From Lactarius indigo (taxonomy: Eukaryota; Basidiomycota; Agaricomycetes; Russulales; Russulaceae), in contig JAFKAC010000003.1 of assembly GCA_025766275.1 (NCBI GenBank), positions 124,001 through 188,000 on the forward strand: a DNA stretch of 64,000 bases, in the 5' to 3' direction. Below the pieces are notes generated by a model. That model was not told the DNA's origin. It made no database searches and was given only the letters and a program-made list of their open reading frames with translations. Below are positions 37,057-48,188 of the stretch, in pieces (positions within the stretch are counted from its first letter, which is position 1; every line of letters starts with the position of its first letter). The translations under genes were made by a program, and so were the position numbers.

Positions 37057-38457
37057 GTCCGATAAGGGAGGGAATCTGGCACGAACTATAGTATATATAC
37101 GCGTGTGGGGCTCAATTGTCAAGATCCCATAATCTTAATACGAAGTTCAGATAATTTTTGTGAGTTCTGCTGTACCAGCAGTATCGACACCCTTGCGGGG
37201 CTCTCGCCGACGTAGACAATAGGCGACCACACTGGCAGAAGCAGTTGTCGAGTACAACGTATTATTTTGTCTGGAGCCTGTTCAAGTCGCAGAGACTCGG
37301 ACTCGCAGTAGGGTAAGTACTGAGTTGATGATGGAAATAGAGTGTTTCAGAGTGTGGAGGATCTCTTCGTAGATGCTGCCGACCTCGATTCGGGTCCAGT
37401 ACATGGTCCAGTCTAAGGCATTGCTTAAAGGTGGCGTCCTTATTCCCGAGTTCCACCGTAACTAGTTCCGGCAAGACGTAACTTACTAACTTCTTACCCG
37501 AATGTGTTATGCATGCAGCGGTGCTCTCAGGCGTATGGACTGTTACTGAGGTCGTCACTAGCAACACCTGTAAGAGGCCAAGTCCGGAACTCGGAAGAAA
37601 AATCCGGGCCGAGATTGAACATCTTCCCCGCAACATTGCTACTGTACAGTACGAGCCACGTGAGCAGCATGTATGAGGAGCTGGTGATATAACCTTTACC
37701 TGCTTCGCCGCTATGTTGCGGGAACGGCTGGCCTGGAATCAACGACCAGTTGTGCACGCTTCGTCCCCACCTTTCAGCACGAGTTACCTGCGGGTGCTCG
37801 GATTACTGGATGACTGTATTTTACAATTGAACCGGTACGGCAAGTGATAGCACCGGTCCGAATCAGTCAAAAGTCGGTCAACGGCCTCCGAGTTGTCATT
37901 GAACTTGCTAGGCGGCAGTACAGTACAAACTCACTTCCGGTCGTCATCGTCATCGTTATGGCATCACTGTCTCCATGGACTCGCGAGCCACTCAGCAGCC
38001 GCTACCTGCGCCGCCGACTCCAAGAAGGGCGACAAAGTCGAGACGCGTTCCGTATAGAATTAAGTAGGGATCATCCGATGGCCCTAGCAGAGTATAGGGT
38101 CGGCATAGAGTTTATTTGTATATGCGGGGTTAGTGCGCGAGGGATAAACTGATCGGTTATGCGGAACTGCGGAAGACTTTCCACCAGACTGATACCGACG
38201 ACGGCAGTCATGGGCTTGGAAAATAGACCATAATTAAGCCCTTCGTATTCCTCTTTTTTTGAAGCTTCGAAAAGCAATACGTTTCTCTTGACTCTTCTAG
38301 TATAGGTATACTTGTCGTAGCCATCGATGCCGATTCGGGTTTATGAGGAACAGTGAGGCATTTACCGGACACAAGACGGCTGAGCCAAGGGTGGGAGACG
38401 TAGAGAGGTTGGAGGATGGATGGATGAATGGCGTTCAGCTCGTGTCATCCGCGACGA
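37057..38457. other. Intergenic with an unassigned minus-strand open frame
   Basis: At 37262-37760 minus-strand frames contain protein-like pieces (AGKMFNLGPDFSSEFRTWP; GKKLVSYVLPELVTVELG) in two phases, possibly one decayed or spliced gene of unknown family. The rest shows nothing. Confidence 0.3.
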
Positions 38458-39010
38458 TTATTGAGGAAAGTCGCAAAGTCTAACGCCTGCGCGGTGGGGT
38501 AGGGGAGGTCGCGGCCCGAAGCGCGTCCGCCGCGACCTCGGTGGCGTAGCCCGTTGTTGCGATGACTTCGGCGACCCAAGGACTTGCGAAAAGTTTGGCG
38601 GTATGGCGGGTGACTTATCCATGAGCCCTTGTAATATCCAAGCGGAGAAAAAGACGCGCGTACGGGAAGGTCTACTTGTCGACGTCGTTTGACGAGTTAA
38701 TCGTCTGCGGGATGCCAGGCTGAGCCGGTCGAAGAACAGCTCATTGTTGTTCACCGGCTGGTAGCCGTCAGGAGTGGATCCCACCAACAAACCGCCAATG
38801 TCGTAGAAGACGTACGGGGCAGGCCACGTTATTCCTTTGGCGTGCAGCACGTCGAAGTTCGCCTCGCCACTGCCAGGGTGGTTCGAGTCGTATCCACCTC
38901 GTTGATTTCTCTCCACGACAACGAAGGTCGCGTCGTCTCCATCGGAGCGGCATCGTCTCATGAACATCGTCCGGTCCTAGTAACTCGCATACGACCCCGT
39001 GGAATCGTAA
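38458..39010 (-). pseudogene. S53 sedolisin peptidase relic
   Basis: Minus-strand remnant matching the catalytic domain of the intact S53 gene at 39809-41919. FMRRCRSD parallels FMSRYRSD. DDATFVVVERNQRGGYDS is followed by HPGSGEANFDVLHAKGITWP, which keeps the Glu and Asp of the catalytic triad, then VFYDIGGL and QPVNNNELFFDRL parallel VFYSIGGL and QPENNNEPFLDWL. The propeptide, the oxyanion Asp region and the Ser motif are missing, and the frame is lost on both sides. A dead neighbouring duplicate. Confidence 0.75.
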
Positions 39011-39111
39011 TCCTGGAATGGGATAGTGGCATCCGAGTCATATTCGTGGCTCGTGCAGTTCGTTCTCGTGTAGTTGCCACAGTCGTCGTGGGGAAATCAT
39101 AGTACCCGCGG

Positions 39112-39465
39112 CTATGTAGTGGTGGTCGCAGCCACGCTCACGGAAATTGTAGTCCATGGGCCATGGTCTTGGTCGCCGTCACAGTCGCCGTAGTAATTGT
39201 TATTGATGGTTGGCCATTGGAAGTCCCCTTTGCGATTGTCACCACTATGGTCGTCGTCGTGGTTACTGTCTTGTCCATCGCATGCGGAATTTGGTGCAGC
39301 GCAAGGTGCAGCGTCCTGCTGGTGGATATGCTCGCATGGTTTCTTAGCACCGGCAGTCGCACTGGGGTTGTGTTGACAAGGGTGTCCCTTTACGCGTGAG
39401 AATGGAGTCAATGGACTATTATTGACTACAAAGAAGTGGGCTATGAGATGAACGCTGCCACCCAA
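39112..39465 (-). CDS. Hypothetical Cys/His/Asp-rich protein, doubtful
   Basis: Open frame of 117 codons, rich in Cys, His, Asp and Asn (KKPCEHIHQQDAAPC, SNHDDDHSGDN, INNNYYGDCDGDQDHG). No signal peptide, no family recognised. The low-complexity GTC/GAC trinucleotide composition could by itself create such a frame. The 39466-39808 stretch holds nothing recognisable. Confidence 0.25.
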   Translation of the reverse strand: MGGSVHLIAHFFVVNNSPLTPFSRVKGHPCQHNPSATAGAKKPCEHIHQQDAAPCAAPNSACDGQDSNHDDDHSGDNRKGDFQWPTINNNYYGDCDGDQDHGPWTTISVSVAATTTT

Positions 39466-39808
39466 TGTGACTGGAAGTAGCGTGTGTCATAGTATGAATG
39501 GGGCAAGTACTATTTCAGACCTTGGTGTTCTGCAGAGGGTGATGTTATATAGACCTATCTACCAAGGGGAGGTCATGACGGCCGAAATATAAAGACTTTG
39601 TATTCTACCGTGACAGCCTGAGAGTGCAATGTCATTTTTCATACGGCCGTGTCCAGTGAAAAATCCAGGGCTAGTGTAGACACAACGAGAATGGTTGAGA
39701 TCAGACCGAAAAAAAGCGACACTGACACATTCCGAACGCTGGGCCCGCTCTCCTTCCACCTCTGCCAGTGAGTAAACCAGTTGGCTGGGGAGGTGTATGT
39801 ATGCTCTA

Positions 39809-41919
39809 TTAGTTTGCAGGAGGTATTTTCAACAGGGCTTCAAAATTGAGTGTTCCAAGCCCCGTCACCTTTGGGACAGAGTCAACCGATGTCGAAAATA
39901 AGACGCAAGTGTGGTGGGAGACCCACAGGATCCCACCCTTCGATAGCAGAGAATCCCTCGGTTCCGCAACCTGGGTTCGATCCAGATGTGACGTCGTTGA
40001 TGCCCTGGAGCCCAAGGGCCGTGCTGTATAGCCAGGGGTTCAGGAAACCGAGTGGTGGCTTGTTGTTCGCAACCCGATAGTCATTTAGCATAGAGATTAT
40101 GGCCGCCACGATCTGCACGGTGTTTCGCTAAGTACTCAAAGGCAGACGACGCAGAGAGGACGGACTAGGGAAAGACGCACCGGCGCCGAGACGCTCGTAC
40201 CGAAGATCTCACTCACGAGCTGCCCACCGACAATAATCTCGAAGTTGAACCCTTGCGCAGAGATATCGGGGAACCCGCGGCTGGTGGCGCTATACGAATC
40301 ACAAAATAAGAATAGGTATGCCCTGGCCACCGCAGAGAACCCACTTATAGAGGCCGGCATACTGGCTGCCGAGTTGTTGGAGGAAGGGGGGGACGGCGTC
40401 TTGCTGGTAGGGTGGACGCTCGAAGTAGTTCGAAAAGCCGCCAGAGGAGAAGTCGGCCCCAATCTCAGGGATATCTCTTGTACTACCGACGCTGGTGACG
40501 GAATAGCCTGTAAAAGCGAGGTGGTCGTCGTGAGCGACTAGTTTCTGTGCTTGTATATACTGCTTGTAAGCGGGGAAGCACGCTCCACACGTACAGGTTG
40601 GGGGAAAGATTGGGAGGAATTCGGTAATACCAGAGCCGTCGTTTTTCCGGCAGTCTCCTCCACCTACTCCTAAGTCACCACTCGCGAAGATTACGCTGAC
40701 GCCACGCGCTCCGAGTTGGGCAAAAAGGTCGCATACGCTCACCGCATAGTCCAGCGGGAAGGTCTGCTCGTCGCCCCCGTAAGACGTGGTGATAGTCTGC
40801 GGGATGTACTCCTGTTTTATTATATATTCAAGCCAGTCGAGGAACGGCTCGTTGTTGTTCTCCGGCTGGTTGCTGTCGGGAATGAATGACCCGGAATCTG
40901 GCAACCCGCCGATGCTGTAGAAGACGTGCCGAATCGGCCACGCTATGCCCTGAGCGTACTGCATGTCCATGTTTGCCTCGTAGCCGGGGTGTTCTGGATC
41001 GTATACGCCACCGTTGACATCGATAACAGTGAAAGTTGGGCCCGGGTCGACCGCATCAGAGCGGTATCGGCTCATGAACTCCGTCAGATCCTCGGTGCCT
41101 GGGTACTCCCCGTGGAACCCGGTAATCCCAAGCATATTCTTGTCCAAAGCAGCAGGTCGATAGGTCGATGTCTTGTACAGAGAGCGCAGGTAGGACGGCG
41201 TAACGGCCTCATCGGTATCATCGCGTCCCGACAGCACTGCTGCTACTCCCCCTGAGAAATTACGTGGCGTTTGCCGCAGCGTGCGCGGCGAGCCAAAGAA
41301 CGTCGTCGGAGCGACCGTTTTGACCAGCCCGTGCAGAGCAGTGGGGAGAGCGTAGCGGACCGTGCGGAGAATAGTCTCGTTCGTCCCTGTGTGTCGGTAA
41401 AGCTGGTACGACGCGCCGAGAAGGTCATTGGCTTTTGACACGGGTACCCCAGTCACCGTCAGCCAGCCACCACCATGTGATGTCGAGATGTTGGAGGGTG
41501 GCACGCCGTGGTACCCAAGCCAGGATTCGACGAGCTTGCGCGTGTCTTGGTGCGGTGCGACAAGGTCAGCGACCTGTTCCTTGGAGAGGTGCGCGCCGTA
41601 TCTGAAATATAGCAGCAGCTTCACACGTGAGTACATGTGCCGACGGAGGAATGGATGAGAGTACGTGCCTTGTATGCTGTGGATTGCTTACCTCGTAGAG
41701 GGTATCGATCAAAGCGTTCTCGCGCTTAGGCTTGAGCGCAATGCGGAGATCGATCATGGCTCCGACGGATGGGTAGCCCACGCTCTCCCACTGCTCTGGG
41801 ACAGCAGCCCACATGTGCTTTATACGCATGTCATCCCAACGTGGCGCTAGTGACGTTGCGAGGCTGCCAAGCGGCCCAGCAGAGAAGATGGAGAGCAGGG
41901 AGAGCCAGCGGTGATACAT
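39809..41919 (-). CDS. Sedolisin-family serine-carboxyl peptidase (S53, tripeptidyl-peptidase/aorsin-like)
   Basis: Secreted acid peptidase made as a proenzyme. Signal peptide MYHRWLSLLSIFSAGPLGSLA. Pro-kumamolisin activation domain: KHMWAAVPEQWESVG, GAHLSKEQVADLVAPHQDT, VESWLGYHGV, LTVTGVPVSKANDLLGASY. Catalytic Glu and Asp in GYEANMDMQYAQGI, oxyanion Asp in ASGDLGVGGGDC, nucleophile Ser in EIFGTSVSAP. The calcium site is INDVTSGSNPGC with GWDP/VTGLGT at the C-terminus. It ends LLKIPPAN, TAA at 39809-39811. Introns fit after NPQHTR, after AGLYK, at SAP/IVAAI and at GWDP/VTGLG. All parts needed for activity are present. The usual GTSAS is GTSVS here. An inactive relative lies at 38458. Confidence 0.9.
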
Positions 41920-43019
41920 GGTCACAGGAGGCCACGGATATGTGTCTTTGATTCAACGATCCGAAGTTGCGGTCCTACGAAAAAGAGTGGATGTACAGAG
42001 AGAACTAATCACCACCGAGTCAGAGACAGTGGGTGACTTCCCATAAGCCTACATCCTACGTTTCCTATCCTAAACCACTGTGCCTGAAATCGGGGGACTA
42101 ATCTTGACGAATTGTGCTCCGACCTCGACGACAAGGATCCTAGACGACTGGTGTTTAGGAAGAGGGTCCCCCCCCCCCCTTTCTAAATCCTATACTACGT
42201 CGGAGTACAAAATTTATGCCAAATCAGGGTGAAAATCTCGGACAGCCAAGCAATAATATATTTTCGCACTCTTGGGCCCTCGGGTTTCAACCTTGTGCTC
42301 GCCATGAAGGTGTGGTATATGGGTCCATTTACTTTGTTCTCCTACACTGCTGGGCCATGATCTCACATCAACTATCCCAGAAACCACCCTACAACAGATA
42401 TTTGCGCTCATTCCAACCACTGGATCAATCAAGATGAGGAAATGTGGTACAACTTCGAGAACAGTAATTTTATACTGCATAGGTTGGAACTGAACTCTGG
42501 ACTCGACAGCGGCGTTGTCAAGGGCCCATTTGGAAAAGAAAAAAAGACAGGATATAAATAGGAGAGAAAACATAGAGAATGTGACAGGCTCAGAGACGCG
42601 GTCACGGAAATTGTAAAATCTTTGCAGGTCGCTCATTGGGTTTACGAGAGGGTCCGCGCAGCGTCAGGCAGAGAGAAGTACTTGTCCATCGAACACGAGG
42701 GTTTCTCGTGCCAGGCGAGGTCACGACAGGCGGGTGAAATAAAAGACTGCTGTTCCTTTAACCGGTGAAGTGAGTGGACAGCGGACAGGTGGCGACACAC
42801 GGTGTGTTGCCCTGTCCCTTGCACCTCCGTTCGTGCCTCACCCCGTCTCGGACTTTTCCGTCATCGAGTCGCATCAACTATAGAGATCATTGTGTATATA
42901 TACATACTCTCAGCCAATCTAACAGCAGCTAGTCTAATGTCCTGAACTCGGCAAGGACATAATACTGTAGACCAAATCTTCGCTGATGAGACTCATATAG
43001 AAGTAATCACAATCACAAC
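41920..43019. other. Intergenic with a doubtful minus-strand open frame
   Basis: At 42214-42636 a 140-codon minus-strand frame starts MSDLQRFYNFRDRVSEP and has one hydrophobic segment (FSMFSLLFISCLFFF). No family recognised, so it is noted but not called. A run of 12 C lies near 42170. Nothing else seen. Confidence 0.3.
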
Positions 43020-43150
43020 TAACATTCACTGCGAGAGTATAGGGAAACTCCATCCCGTGAGAGGCCACGAAAACCGCGTTGAGTGAACCTGGTTAGAACC
43101 AGCTCGCAGTACACCTCAGCGGGTGACATACCTATCCTTTGGGCATGGAA
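43020..43150 (-). pseudogene. Relic of the small secreted protein family
   Basis: Minus-strand pieces IGMSPAEVYCELV and, in another phase after a would-be intron, SHGMEFPYTLAVN. They match TITPAEAYCELV and SPHGAEFPFTLAVN of the gene at 33738-34465, including the junction between them. Both ends are lost. Confidence 0.6.
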
Positions 43151-43693
43151 CACCAGTGGCCAGTCACTGAGGCCACTCTCCTCTGCCTTCCTTAGACAAA
43201 TCAAGTGCGTAGAAGCAAGAAGGCAGGCGTTCTTGGATATGCGTTTAGGGAGCGTCAGAATAGAGGCGTGGCCCAATTACGCCTTACGCATGGTGTACGC
43301 CTTTGGGCAGGAGTCTGCGTAGAATGGGATTGCACAGCTAGAAATCTCCACTGCACTGGTTATCAGAGGTTTCAAACCAGGACAAGCTCCTCCTCTCAAG
43401 GCCCCAGGATCAGCACATGCGTGCATAACCCCTCAAAGACCTCAACGGTAGACATACTAGCCAGGTGCCAGCTCTGAATAGACAGCATATATGCGTACGA
43501 GTGATGACGCGATGACGACGCCACCGAGATCTTTGGGGCTCCAAAAGCTGCCCACTTATCGCTATCTTTAGCCTTGCCGCCCGCGGCATCCCAAATCCTG
43601 GGGTTCTTAGTCATCATGGCGTCTGCTGATATATATGCTGATTCACGAAAAAAGTGGAACAACCAGGACGACCTCGACTCAAAACTTTCAATT
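43151..43693. other. Intergenic, upstream of F-box gene 1
   Basis: No gene or clear TATA box recognised. Confidence 0.4.
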
Positions 43694-45463
43694 ATGACCA
43701 CCAGTATAGCCCCTGGGCCAGACCCGGGATCCGGTGGAACGACGACAATCTCTAGCCTCCCAACGGAGCTTCTCGTTCGCCTCCTTTCCTACCTTCCTGC
43801 CATAGATCTCCTCTCTGCGCAACGAACGAGCCGCAGATTTCACAATGTTATCACTGATAGCTCCTATCTTCAGTATATCCTGCGTATCGAAATCAATGGT
43901 GTTGACGACCTCCTACCTCCTGATTGCCCGATCGCCGAGCGTCTCAGACTTCTGAGACAACACGAAAAGTCATGGAATTGCCTGCAGTACAACAAATTTG
44001 CTGAAGATTCTTTCACCGAGTTCACTGAGCAACGATTATTTATTATTCAAGATGGCTACTTGATCTATAGAAAAGTCACACGCAGGGGGGGTGCCCTAAT
44101 ACGATACGGATACGTGGACCTCTCCTCTGCCTCACCAAACAGGGAGCTACGATGGGTCCATATCCCAATGCAACATACTCCCTTTCCTGTCCCCCTGGAA
44201 CTTGAGTTCGCCGTAGACTACAACCTGGCGGTGGCAATCAGGTTTGTGTCCTATTTTTGGAACAAATCTGGGTATAACGACTGACTGTCACAAAGCCAAC
44301 CGTACAACAGAGCAACCGTCGACGTTTCTTTTCTTGAGTTCACAACCGGCGCTGTCCATCCTCTTTCATCGAAGCCTACTGTTCGGATTCAATCTCCTTT
44401 GAACCCTGTCCCTGCCGTTGTTGGCCTACAGGCGGAAGTCTTAGGGGATTATATACTGATAGCAGTGACGTACGAATATACCGGGTGTTATGTCTCACTC
44501 ATCTCATGGAAAACGGGGACTACAACAATTGTGAGCGGTGTTTGAGATTCTACCTCCCTTCCGCGGTTAACTCTCCAAGGTTCGCGAATTATTTTTCAGG
44601 CAGGTAACCGAGTGGCGCAAAATCCCGAGGCTCGTAGCTATCGACAACGACTTGATCGCAGTGGTCGAGGACAACACAAACTGTATCGAGATCTGCAAAC
44701 TTGAGCTCACTCCTCCAGATTTCGGCATGAAAAGTGTATGCTTCCTCGAAATGCCACCGCTGAAGTCAAATGCCTTTCTTTCCGTATCTTGGACCGAAAA
44801 GGAGTGGGTCTCAACTTTGAAGCACCACCCGAAATCCGACCCTGCCCGAAGACGTCCTGCCCCCTTCCGCTCCTCCAAAGTTGGAAACATACGATTTTCT
44901 CTTGACTATCACATACATTCGGAGAATGTGTACAGGGATTATCCATACACTATGGTCCTTAGCGTCGCAGACCTCCTCACTAACATCCGTACCGATAGGC
45001 GCCCCGTTCCTTGGGCTGAGTGGGGACCTGGTAGGACGCGCATCTTCCCAAGGTTGAAACATAGACTTCCTCCAAGTCCTGCCGGCCCACTTTGGATAAA
45101 CCACTATTCACCACTGACAAAACGCGACTTTCACTCTCTGCGCGCACGGTGTCCGCCAAGCGTGACTACAAAAACGTCTCCATCACTGTCCCTTACCCCC
45201 CCCGTCTTTTCCACATCGAAAGTGGAAGGCGAGCAATGGGTGGGGGGCGCAGTTGAGACTTGCTTGCCATATCGCGACTACATAATTCCCAATCTACATT
45301 TCAACTCGTCTCAACAAGTGGCCGCAGACCGGGAGTGGTTGGTCGATATATCGGTACGTTGATGTTGCGCATTCATACCTGAGGCTCCTGGAGAGACCCT
45401 GACCGAATGCGACGACAGGTGAGGGGAATCACGGGTCGTCTAGCCGTGTATCATGCCGGTTAG
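43694..45463 (+). CDS. F-box protein 1
   Basis: Probable substrate adaptor of an SCF ubiquitin ligase. F-box at about residues 20-60: ISSLPTELLVRLLSYLPAIDLLSAQRTSRRFHNVI. The rest is beta-rich repeats such as QDGYLIYRKVTRRGG, YGYVDLSSAS, VSLISWKTGTTT, AIDNDLIAVVEDNTN and PWAEWGPGRTRIFP, perhaps a propeller-like substrate domain (inference). Introns: about 44240-44297, one near 44530-44600, and 45354-45418. The last joins VDIS to VRGITGRLAVYHAG, TAG at 45461-45463, matching the ends of the paralogues at 59090 and 62275. No frame break found. It has diverged from those two and lies on the opposite strand. Confidence 0.82.
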
Positions 45464-46302
45464 ACCACCTGTTGGGAGGTGGTCCTGGGAGACTGAATTT
45501 CTTGCGACTCATCCTACGTGCTCACCATGACTCGGTTGTCCTGCCTGTTCCGAAATTGAGAGACGCCGAGGTGCATTGTCTGAGGATAGCAATCAGCGAA
45601 ACTTACGAGCATCACAATTGTAAGTATAGAACAGTATACTACGACGTATAACTAGTGCAAGATGCGATAGACGACCCGTTTCTTTAGAGAGCATAGATGG
45701 CCAGGTTTTTGTTCGGACCCTTGCCCGAGACAACCGAGTATGAATGGGGATCACATCAAGGTATACGTGACTCCGTATCACTCGAATCCGTGCAACGACA
45801 ATTCCCCGAGCCACGCGAAATATTGATTCGAAAAAAAGAGACCATTCAGCTGGGAGTTACGGCGGCCGACCTCGGCTTCTGCCCAGAACTGCTACCGGTC
45901 AGCAGGACGATCAGCCCTGTGACGTCTCAGTCGCAGGTCGTTGTCAGTGATTCCTTTCACTGAAATTTGTTGTTCGGGTCTTTGGTCGTGTCTCCAGCTA
46001 CATGGGGAAGCAAAGCGAATACAAAAGCGGGTCTTCGAGCAAAATCACATATTCAATTTGAAACTTATTTTACATTTATATCGTGACATGTTCCCGGGCT
46101 TGGGCCATCCTCACAGACTCATATCCATGCCCAAGGAGTCTAGGAGAATTTTACGGGGAGAAGTGCTGATGCCCAACCCTGGCGTCTCAATTTCTGGCGA
46201 CCAACACAAAACCCATTTATGACGGGATGTTCATACACGATCAGTACAATTCGAGAGAAGAGGTTAATCAGAGAAAAGCCCCCTCAGGCACAAATCCCCC
46301 AT
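45464..46302. other. Convergent intergenic region
   Basis: Between the 3' ends of F-box gene 1 and the TMEM14 gene. No gene seen. Confidence 0.45.
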
Positions 46303-46810
46303 CTAGTTCTGACGCAAGCTGTATACTGTCTTGCCGTAGTATGCACCAGTAACGGCCGACGTGACCGTCAACACAGCAGGGATTGGGCCCTTGGTGAACC
46401 TTGGGAGAGACGATAGGAGAAGGAGTGCAGAAGCACCTTGCAAAAGGATACGTTCATATGGGTCAGGAATGCGAAGACAGAGAGCTCTGCTCACCGAGCG
46501 CGGTCTCGAGTCCGTTGGCCGTGTTCTTGCGAATGCTATCCCCGCTGTAGAGATAGAGCGCACCGACACTATTGGAATGAAGTTGGTTTTCAGGGGAATA
46601 ATCTCAGTTGAGATACGGGAGTGACACGTACCCAACACCCGCAACGAGGGAAGGGATCGACCGCGTACGGACGTATCCCGTTACGCCCCCAACAATACAC
46701 AAAGTACCCATGACGAAGGCGGGGATGGCAGACTACGGTCGTGTGAGAAAGGGAGAGATACATTAGCGCTGTTGTTGAGAATGTCTCGAACGACGACAGC
46801 AACGCACCAT
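46303..46810 (-). CDS. TMEM14 family small membrane protein
   Basis: Small protein with three to four membrane spans of the Tmemb_14 family, whose animal members sit in the inner mitochondrial membrane. Here the ATG stands alone in exon 1 (46808-46810). After an intron ending at the TAG before TCTGCC comes SAIPAFVMGTLCIVGGVTGY, then VRTRSIPSLVAGVG. Next exon: VGALYLYSGDSIRKNTANGL. Last exon: GASALLLLSSLPRFTKGPIP, VLTVTSAVTGAYYGKTVY, SLRQN, TAG at 46303-46305. About 110 residues, the usual length. Divergent from the methyltransferase gene at 47073. Confidence 0.85.
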
Positions 46811-47072
46811 GTTTGTGATAAAGGCCTTCTGAAGAGGTGATTATGGTCTTATAGTAAGGACGTATATCACGATAGTGATGGCAAGAGTCAAGAGAAGTCG
46901 AGCTTTAGTGGAGACGCGTGAGAAGCCGGGCCCAGCCAGTCAGCACGGCACCGTTCGTTCAGAAATTGTGGGGACGTGGGACGCTTACGCACCCTGGCGG
47001 CTCTCGGCATGGATCCCCTCACGTGCGAGCTTGTCTCTGGACGGAACAATGACGGCGAATCTTGCGGCGACT

Positions 47073-48134
47073 ATGCTCCCTGCTAAAAACGAAGAATACG
47101 CAACTCGAGACTACTGGTGCGCTTCAATAGATATCTGATTTTTTGTCGTGCTATTGAACCATCCCGTATCCCAGGGACAGGAGATACGCGCAGTGAGCCC
47201 GCTCGCGCCACAAAGCGGTCCCTTCGCGCAGGTTGTTGACGAGATGCTAGAGAAGCGGAGGACACAACGTTCGACTGGTTCAAGAGATACGAGGACGTTG
47301 CGCATCTCCTCCACCAGGTCCTCCCTGACAAAACTGCACGGATCCTCATGCTCGGATGCGGCAACTCTACGCTCTCGGAAGATGTGCGTCTCATCTTACC
47401 ATTGCCGTTTCTTGCCCCCGTGACGACTTGCTTAGATGTATGACGACGGGTACAAAAACATCGTCAACGTCGATGTGAGTGCTTAAGTTTTCGATATCGT
47501 TGACCCGGCACTGATGGCCGGCCGGGGGACATGGAGTATTCACCCGTCGTGATCGAGCGCATGCGTGCGAGGAATCACGATCGCCGCCCAGAGATGCCGT
47601 GTATCTCATCGTCCTAACTAACTTTACTTTCTCATGACTTTGTAACGCGCTCTTTTTCTCCAGGGCTCGTGATGGACATTCGGAATTTGGAATTGGAGGA
47701 CGAGAGCTTCGACGTCGCGATTGACAAAGGTACTCGTTCGAGCCTGGTTGGTAGGACGTTCGGACTCATCTATGTGCCCAGGTACGATGGATGCCATGAT
47801 GACCACCAAGGGCGACGTCTGGGTACGCCTTCCTCGACTTGATAACATCATGCGGTAACTTCCCACTTCCCGCAGGACCCTCCGCAACAAGTAATAGATG
47901 ACTGCACAAGAGAAGTCGACGAGGTTCTCCGGTTGGCGCATCACCATATCTCTGTACTACAATGTCCTTACTCGTCGACATAGGGTCCTGCGAAAGGACA
48001 ACGGCGCGTTTCTGTATTTGACGTTTGGCCAGCCGCACTTCCGGAGACGGTACCTGACTCGGCCAGACACGACGCTCGAGATCCAACAGATCGGAGACGC
48101 CTTCCATTACTACCTTTATATCCTGCGCACTTGA
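47073..48134 (+). CDS. EEF1AKMT4-like (METTL13/ECE2-related) class I methyltransferase
   Basis: SAM-dependent methyltransferase, probably a lysine methyltransferase of elongation factor 1A. Exon 1 is MLPAKNEEYATRDYW. Then EAEDTTFDWFKRYEDVAHLL, the SAM-binding motif RILMLGCGNSTLSED, YDDGYKNIVNVD, YSPVVIERMRARN, MDIRNLELEDESFDVAIDKG, TMDAMMTTKGDVWDPP and VLRVLRKDNGAFLYLTFGQP. It ends GDAFHYYLYILRT, TGA at 48132-48134. Five introns or so. At the start of exon 2 the expected DERY is damaged (about 47238-47250), probably by a small deletion. Acts in the cytosol. Confidence 0.83.
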
Positions 48135-48188
48135 GTAGAACGCGGTGGATGCCCATAGACACACTCGAAGAAATGGAAAAATATGATC

